NCBI RefSeq assembly: GCF_034555965.1
Contig: NZ_JAYDCK010000003.1
Span: forward strand, 1,488,001-1,552,000
Source of the DNA: Aquicoccus sp. G2-2
GTDB lineage: Bacteria; Pseudomonadota; Alphaproteobacteria; Rhodobacterales; Rhodobacteraceae
Reading direction: 5' to 3'
DNA: 64,000 nt
In this document: one piece after another, positions 59,865 to 64,000 of the stretch
Layout of the letters: every line of letters begins with the position of its first letter
Numbering within the stretch: the stretch's first letter is position 1
Program-made: the position numbers and the translations under genes
Notes under the pieces: generated by a model
Told to the model about the DNA's origin: nothing
What the model saw: the letters and a program-made list of their open reading frames with translations, nothing else
The model's database searches: none

Positions 59865-60281
59865 ATGCGCCTCACCTCGTTCACCGACTACGGCTTGCGC
59901 ATGTTGATGCGCATGGCAAGCAGCCCTGAGCGCGCCTTCTCGACCACGGAGTTGGCCAAGGAATTTCAACTGTCGCGCAACCATCTTGCCAAGATAATGC
60001 AGCGCCTTTCGCAAGCCGGTTACGTTGAGACGCGCCGGGGCGGTGGCGGTGGCGCGACGCTTGCCCGCCCGGCCTCCGAGATCCGGCTTGGCGAGGTGAT
60101 CGGGATGCTCGAAGAGGGGCAGTCTTTGGTTGAATGCTTCGGCCCATGTGGTAACAAATGCACCATCGACGGGCAGTGTCGCCTGAAGGGGTTGTTGCGG
60201 TCTGCGCAAGACGCTTTCATCGCCGATCTTGACCAATCCAGCCTTGCCGAAATTGCCTTGCCCCGCCAAGATATGACCTGA
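59865..60281 (+). CDS. nsrR: Rrf2-family regulator, NsrR-like
   Basis: 138 residues from the ATG at 59865 (AAAGGAGCC before it). Winged-helix DNA-binding domain (MRLTSFTDYGLRMLMRMA, FQLSRNHLAKIMQRLSQAGY) and an iron-sulfur site with cysteines 91, 95, 99 and 105 in ECFGPCGNKCTIDGQC. NsrR senses NO through its cluster and represses NO-defence genes. Being between a NO-operon and ccoN, with a palindrome in front, NsrR is the best call; IscR/RirA are alternatives. The ccoN start follows 21 bases after the stop. Confidence 0.85.
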   Translation: MRLTSFTDYGLRMLMRMASSPERAFSTTELAKEFQLSRNHLAKIMQRLSQAGYVETRRGGGGGATLARPASEIRLGEVIGMLEEGQSLVECFGPCGNKCTIDGQCRLKGLLRSAQDAFIADLDQSSLAEIALPRQDMT

Positions 60282-60302
60282 AAAACGAACGGACAGCGCC
60301 CC

Positions 60303-61943
60303 ATGACAGCTACGCTCACTTACTCGGAAAGACGCCTCGGCATGGTCCTCGCCGTGGCCCTCGCCTTGCTTGGTCTCCTGATGGCGGCCTCCGCCCGTCA
60401 TGGCGTGATGGCGGTTCACGGCTGGATGGCGCTCGTCATCGGGCTGGTTCTGGTCTTTATCATCGGCGGGTCGCTCTATGACAGCGCCGAGCCGGGCGCG
60501 GACCGGCTCAACCAGTATTACGACGCACCGACCAATTTCGGCCTAGCCATGTCGCTGATCTGGGCCGTGATCGGCATGGGCGTTGGGGTTTGGGTCGCGG
60601 CCCTGCTCTACTGGCCCGAAGCCACCCCGCTTTGGGCATGGACAAGCTTTGGCCGCCTGCGCCCGGTGCACACGTCGGGCGTGATTTTCGGCTTTGGCGG
60701 CAACGCGCTGATCGCTACGTCATATTATGTTCTGCAACGCACCTCTCGTGCGCGCTTGGCCGATGCGGTCAGCCCGTGGTTCATCCTGATCGGCTTCAAC
60801 CTGTTCTGCCTCTGGGCGGCAAGCGGCTATCTGATGGGGTCCACCCAATCCAAGGAATACGCCGAAGCCGAATGGTATGCCGACCTGTGGCTGGTCGTCG
60901 TCTGGGTGGTTTACTTCGTGCTTTACATCCGCACGCTGGCGCGCCGGAACGAGCCGCATATCTATGTTGCCAACTGGTATTATATGTCGTTCATTCTGGT
61001 GGTGGCGATGCTGCATATCGTCAACAATATCGCCCTGCCGGTCAGCTGGACCGGGGCGCGAAGTTTCCCGGTCTGGTCCGGCGTTCAGGATGCCATGATC
61101 CAGTGGTGGTATGGCCATAACGCGGTCGCCTTTTTCCTGACCACCGGCTTTCTCGGGATGCTTTACTACTTCCTGCCGGTGCGTTCGGGGCGGCCAATCT
61201 GGTCTTACCGGCTATCGATCCTGAGCTTCTGGGGCATCGTGTTCTTCTATATCTGGGTTGGCTCGCACCACCTTCATTACACCGCCCTGCCCTATTGGGT
61301 GCAAACGCTGGGCATGACCTTCTCGGTGATGCTTCTGGTGCCAAGTTGGGCCTCGGCGGGGAACGCCATCGCCACATTGAACGGCGCATGGCACAAGGTG
61401 CGCGACGACGCGACGCTGCGCTTCATGTTCGTGGCCGCCGTGTTCTATGGCCTCTCGACCTTTGAAGGCTCGTTCCTTGCCATCCGACCCGTCAATTCGC
61501 TGTCGCACTATACCGACTGGACGGTCGGACACGTCCATTCCGGCACGCTTGGCTGGGTTGCGATGATCGTGTTCGGCGCGATCTATACCATCGTGCCACA
61601 CCTTTCGGGGCGCAAGGAAATGGCCTCTCCGGCGGCGGTGGAATGGCACTTCTGGCTCGCCATCGCGGGCACGCTTGTCTATGTCGTCTCGATGTGGAAC
61701 GCGGGCATCACCCAAGGGTTGATGTGGCGCGCCTATAACGAAAACGGCGCACTGTCCTACAGCTTTGTCGACTCGGTTCGCGCCATGGCGCCCTACTACC
61801 TGATGCGCACCATCGGCGGCGGCCTGTTCCTGACCGGGACAATCATCTGCGCGTTCAACTGCTGGGCCACAAGCCGTCAACCCGGCGAGACGACAGACGC
61901 CATCGACTATCCCCTCGACAACAAACCGCAACCGGCGGAGTGA
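60303..61943 (+). CDS. ccoN: Cytochrome cbb3 oxidase subunit I
   Basis: 546 residues, about 12 helices or more. The heme and CuB histidines are in RPVHTSGVIFGFG, WWYGHNAVAFFLTTGFLGML, WVGSHHLHYTALPYW and TVGHVHSGTLGWV. It is the catalytic subunit of the high-affinity oxygen reductase in the inner membrane, used at low oxygen. Preceded by AACGGACAGCGCCCC, with no strong ribosome site, so it may be coupled to nsrR. Confidence 0.97.
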   Translation: MTATLTYSERRLGMVLAVALALLGLLMAASARHGVMAVHGWMALVIGLVLVFIIGGSLYDSAEPGADRLNQYYDAPTNFGLAMSLIWAVIGMGVGVWVAALLYWPEATPLWAWTSFGRLRPVHTSGVIFGFGGNALIATSYYVLQRTSRARLADAVSPWFILIGFNLFCLWAASGYLMGSTQSKEYAEAEWYADLWLVVVWVVYFVLYIRTLARRNEPHIYVANWYYMSFILVVAMLHIVNNIALPVSWTGARSFPVWSGVQDAMIQWWYGHNAVAFFLTTGFLGMLYYFLPVRSGRPIWSYRLSILSFWGIVFFYIWVGSHHLHYTALPYWVQTLGMTFSVMLLVPSWASAGNAIATLNGAWHKVRDDATLRFMFVAAVFYGLSTFEGSFLAIRPVNSLSHYTDWTVGHVHSGTLGWVAMIVFGAIYTIVPHLSGRKEMASPAAVEWHFWLAIAGTLVYVVSMWNAGITQGLMWRAYNENGALSYSFVDSVRAMAPYYLMRTIGGGLFLTGTIICAFNCWATSRQPGETTDAIDYPLDNKPQPAE

Positions 61944-61947
61944 ACCG

Positions 61948-62676
61948 ATGCTCAGACTTCACTATAACCTCGAAAAGGTCTCCATGGGGCTGGTGGCGGG
62001 CATCATCGTCGCCGCCTCGATCGGCGGAATTGTCGAGATTGCACCGCTCTTCACCATTCACGAAACGGTGGAATTGCCCGATGACCTGCGGCCCAACACG
62101 CCGCTCGAAATCGCCGGGCGCGAGATTTATATCCGTGAGGGTTGCTATGCCTGTCACAGCCAGATGGTGCGCTCCCTCGCCGATGAAATTGACCGCTATG
62201 GCCCCTACTCGCTGGCCTCGGAAAGTGCTTATGATCACCCGATGCTCTGGGGGTCGAAACGGACCGGCCCGGATATTGCCCGCCTCGGCGGGAAATATTC
62301 CGATGACTGGCATGTCAAGCACATGATCAACCCGCGCGATGTCGTGCCAGCCTCGATCATGCCGTCCTATCCATGGCTCACCCAGCCGCTTGATACGTCC
62401 ATTCTCAAGGGCGAAATTGCCACGCTGGCCAAGCTCGGTGTGCCCTATGACGACGCGATGATCGAAAACGCCGTGGCCGATGCTCGGGCACAGGCCAACC
62501 CCGATTCAGACGGGGCCGATGCCGTGCAGGAACGCTATGGCGAACATGTCGCCGTGCGCGCGTTTGATGGCAACCCGGCGGAGTTGACCGAGATGGATGC
62601 GCTTGTCGCCTATCTGCAATCCCTCGGCACGCTGACCAACGCGCCCTACAAGGTTATGCAGGAGGCGGAAAAATGA
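61948..62676 (+). CDS. ccoO: Cytochrome cbb3 oxidase subunit II
   Basis: 242 residues with an N-terminal membrane anchor (MGLVAGIIVAASIGGIVEI) and a single heme-c site in IREGCYACHSQMVRSL (CxxCH). Later ligand Met is in SIMPSYPWL. The start is four bases after the ccoN stop. It passes electrons from CcoP to CcoN. Confidence 0.97.
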   Translation: MLRLHYNLEKVSMGLVAGIIVAASIGGIVEIAPLFTIHETVELPDDLRPNTPLEIAGREIYIREGCYACHSQMVRSLADEIDRYGPYSLASESAYDHPMLWGSKRTGPDIARLGGKYSDDWHVKHMINPRDVVPASIMPSYPWLTQPLDTSILKGEIATLAKLGVPYDDAMIENAVADARAQANPDSDGADAVQERYGEHVAVRAFDGNPAELTEMDALVAYLQSLGTLTNAPYKVMQEAEK

Positions 62677-62834
62677 GTCACGAAACACTGGTCTTTCTTG
62701 CCAAGACCTTTGCGCCGATCTGGATGATGGGATTTTTCGTGATCGTCGTGATCCGAACCTATAATCCCAAACGCCGCAGCGGCTATGACCATGCGGCCCG
62801 ATCCATTCTGGCGGAGCACGAGCGCGATGAGTAA
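62673..62834 (+). CDS. ccoQ: Cytochrome cbb3 oxidase subunit CcoQ
   Basis: 53 residues starting at the ATG at 62673, whose bases overlap the ccoO stop (ATGA). One membrane helix (TFAPIWMMGFFVIVVIRTYNP) and a charged tail with KRRSGYDHAARSILAEHERDE (cut: KRRSGYDHAARSIL), typical of CcoQ/FixQ. It is too short for many gene callers but its place between ccoO and ccoP is decisive. Confidence 0.9.
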   Translation: MSHETLVFLAKTFAPIWMMGFFVIVVIRTYNPKRRSGYDHAARSILAEHERDE

Positions 62835-63750
62835 AACCACCGACCCGCATAAACTGCCCGATGCCGACCCGCATACCGGCGAGTTGGAAATTGATCCGAT
62901 CACTGGCTATGACACCACCGGCCATGTCTGGGGTCACATCAAGGAACTGAACACCCCGTTCCCGAAAATCGCCGTCTGGGCGCTGGTGCTGGCCTTCGCC
63001 TATTCGGTGGTCGCGTGGATATTGCTGCCCGCGTGGCCGCTGGGGCGCGATTATACCCGTGGCGTGCTTGGTCTCAGCCAAGGCGACATGGCGATGGAAC
63101 GGTTCGAGAAGATCGACGCCTCCCGTCAGGGCTGGAAGGGCCAGTTTGCCGCCGCCGAACCGGATTTCGCGGCGCTTGCCAACGACCCGGCTGTGCTGGC
63201 TCAAGCAATGTCCGCCGCCGCGCGGCTGTTCGATGACAACTGCGCCGCCTGCCACGGGGTTGGCGGGGTCGGCGGGCCGGGCTACCCGGTGCTTGACGAT
63301 GGTTATTGGCTTTGGGGCGGCGATCCGGCCACCATCGCTGAAACCGTGACACTCGGTATCAACGCGACCGAAAACGCGGATACCCGCTATTCCGAGATGC
63401 CGCCCTTTGACTGGATGGAAGCCCCGAACCGCAAGGCGCTGGCCAAGTATGTCGCGGCCCTGCCCTCCGGCAAGGCCGATGCCAACGGCCCGGCAGCACA
63501 GCTTTTCGCGGAAAACTGCGCAAGCTGTCACAACGATGGCGGAATCGGCGGGATGGATAACGGCGCGCCCTCGCTCACCGATCATTCGGTGATCTATGGG
63601 CAGGACGAAGCCACCATCATGCACACCCTGCGCCACGGGCGGCAGGGCGATATGCCGAGCTGGGCCTCGCGTCTGAATACCGAGGACATCAACATGCTCG
63701 CGCTTTATGTCTCGCGCTTGGCCAAAGAAGACGCGGAGCCAAGCCAATGA
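62827..63750 (+). CDS. ccoP: Cytochrome cbb3 oxidase diheme subunit III
   Basis: 307 residues from the ATG at 62827, overlapping ccoQ by 8 bases. N-terminal cytoplasmic part, one or two membrane helices (VWALVLAFAYSVVAWILLPAW), then two cytochrome-c domains with CAACHGVGG and CASCHNDGG. Axial Met residues lie in SEMPPFDW and GDMPSWASRL. It receives electrons from cytochrome c. Confidence 0.96.
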   Translation: MSKTTDPHKLPDADPHTGELEIDPITGYDTTGHVWGHIKELNTPFPKIAVWALVLAFAYSVVAWILLPAWPLGRDYTRGVLGLSQGDMAMERFEKIDASRQGWKGQFAAAEPDFAALANDPAVLAQAMSAAARLFDDNCAACHGVGGVGGPGYPVLDDGYWLWGGDPATIAETVTLGINATENADTRYSEMPPFDWMEAPNRKALAKYVAALPSGKADANGPAAQLFAENCASCHNDGGIGGMDNGAPSLTDHSVIYGQDEATIMHTLRHGRQGDMPSWASRLNTEDINMLALYVSRLAKEDAEPSQ

Positions 63751-63908
63751 CCGCCGCAGCCCAGCGCAATCTCGCAATTGCCGGGGTGGCGGCAGGGGTG
63801 CTCGTATTCCTCGGCGCAAACGCGCATTTCATTCACGCGGCGTTCAGCTCGATGCCTGACTGTGCCGCGGTCGAAGGTGCCGCACGCGCCGCCAAACCTG
63901 CCTGCTGA
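63747..63908 (+). CDS. Small membrane protein in the cco operon
   Basis: 53 residues from the ATG at 63747, four bases before the ccoP stop (ATGA overlap). One hydrophobic helix (NLAIAGVAAGVLVFLGANAHFI) and two cysteines (PDCAAVEG and terminal PAC). The tight spacing on both sides supports it as a real gene; role unknown, perhaps in assembly. Confidence 0.7.
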   Translation: MTAAAQRNLAIAGVAAGVLVFLGANAHFIHAAFSSMPDCAAVEGAARAAKPAC

Positions 63909-63919
63909 AGGAGCCCGCA

Positions 63920-64000
63920 ATGCTTGAACCGCTCCCTACACTGCGCGAACCACAGCGTCCGGTCTCGCCCTATGCGCGCCACCTTGAGCCGCGTGCGGCC
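63920..64000 (+). CDS. ccoG: Probable CcoG/FixG, 3' end outside window
   Basis: The ATG at 63920 follows AAGGAG by eight bases and the frame stays open for 27 codons to the edge (end: VSPYARHLEPRAA). The normal gene after ccoNOQP in this group is ccoG, a ferredoxin-like copper oxidoreductase needed for oxidase assembly. The N-terminal residues are compatible with ccoG but too few to prove it. Confidence 0.55.
   Translation, partial: MLEPLPTLREPQRPVSPYARHLEPRAA

Noticed and set aside
62506-63819. 437-codon minus-strand frame opposite ccoO/ccoP
   Set aside because: Antisense to heme-c subunits with clear CxxCH motifs.

Overview
The window looks like a chromosomal segment of a marine alphaproteobacterium of the Rhodobacteraceae (Roseobacter group). 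The pointers are high GC coding sequence, a DMSP lyase of the DddP type, rplI/rpsF/trmD/rplS/rpmE proteins of the alphaproteobacterial kind (L31 without zinc cysteines, L9 with a long acidic tail), a TRAP transporter, ccoNOQP, and several families common in roseobacters (DUF455, DUF1330, DUF3445, Hint, a HisA-like paralogue). No species is claimed. I saw no phage, transposase, plasmid genes or CRISPR array; almost everything is core or lineage-core genome.

Layout. 1-7.3 kb: the start of a very long AsmA/YhdP-type gene running off the left edge (minus strand), then bcp, a DUF455 ferritin-like protein, an M23 endopeptidase overlapping a bactofilin, and an HNH nuclease. 7.6-16.9 kb: mltG and fatty-acid synthesis (fabF, acpP, fabG, fabD), MgtC and a HisA paralogue on minus, facing the rpsF-rpsR-rplI ribosomal operon with a structured leader. 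17-25 kb: a TylF-like methyltransferase, a lipoprotein transglycosylase, a P450, a DUF1330 protein, a Cys/Met-type PLP enzyme, tig, tRNA-Leu(UAG), a Hint protein and nnr. 25.4-29.3 kb: glnB-glnA, a MltB-like transglycosylase, and two intergenic blocks full of GC-rich hairpins. 29.3-36 kb: DUF3445 demethylase divergent from dddP, a hydrolase/OsmC fusion, bioY, purB, DUF1223. 36-42 kb: acnA, trmD-rplS-rpmE, aroQ. 42-46 kb: a broken DUF1045 gene and threonine catabolism (tdh, kbl). 45.8-49 kb: a TRAP transporter with the binding protein facing its permeases. 49-51 kb: ECF sigma, zinc-finger anti-sigma and a small membrane protein. 51-55.3 kb: indolepyruvate oxidoreductase iorAB with a thioesterase and an NTF2-like protein. 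55.5-64 kb: a six-gene minus-strand nitric-oxide response operon (truncated globin, hemerythrin, DUF488, flavin oxidoreductase, folate cyclo-ligase, NnrS) divergent from an NsrR-like regulator that leads straight into ccoNOQP and probably ccoG.

The two most useful observations are these. (1) The divergent NO-response/cbb3 locus has a perfect 6-3-6 palindrome between the globin and the regulator, suggesting one NO switch controlling both NO defence and high-affinity respiration. (2) Four genes (trmD start, DUF1045, tdh end, folate cyclo-ligase start) are each put back into a normal frame by adding one base to a short C/G run, which points to consensus errors in the assembly or, less likely, to real frameshifts. 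A dispersed intergenic palindrome (three copies) is also present.
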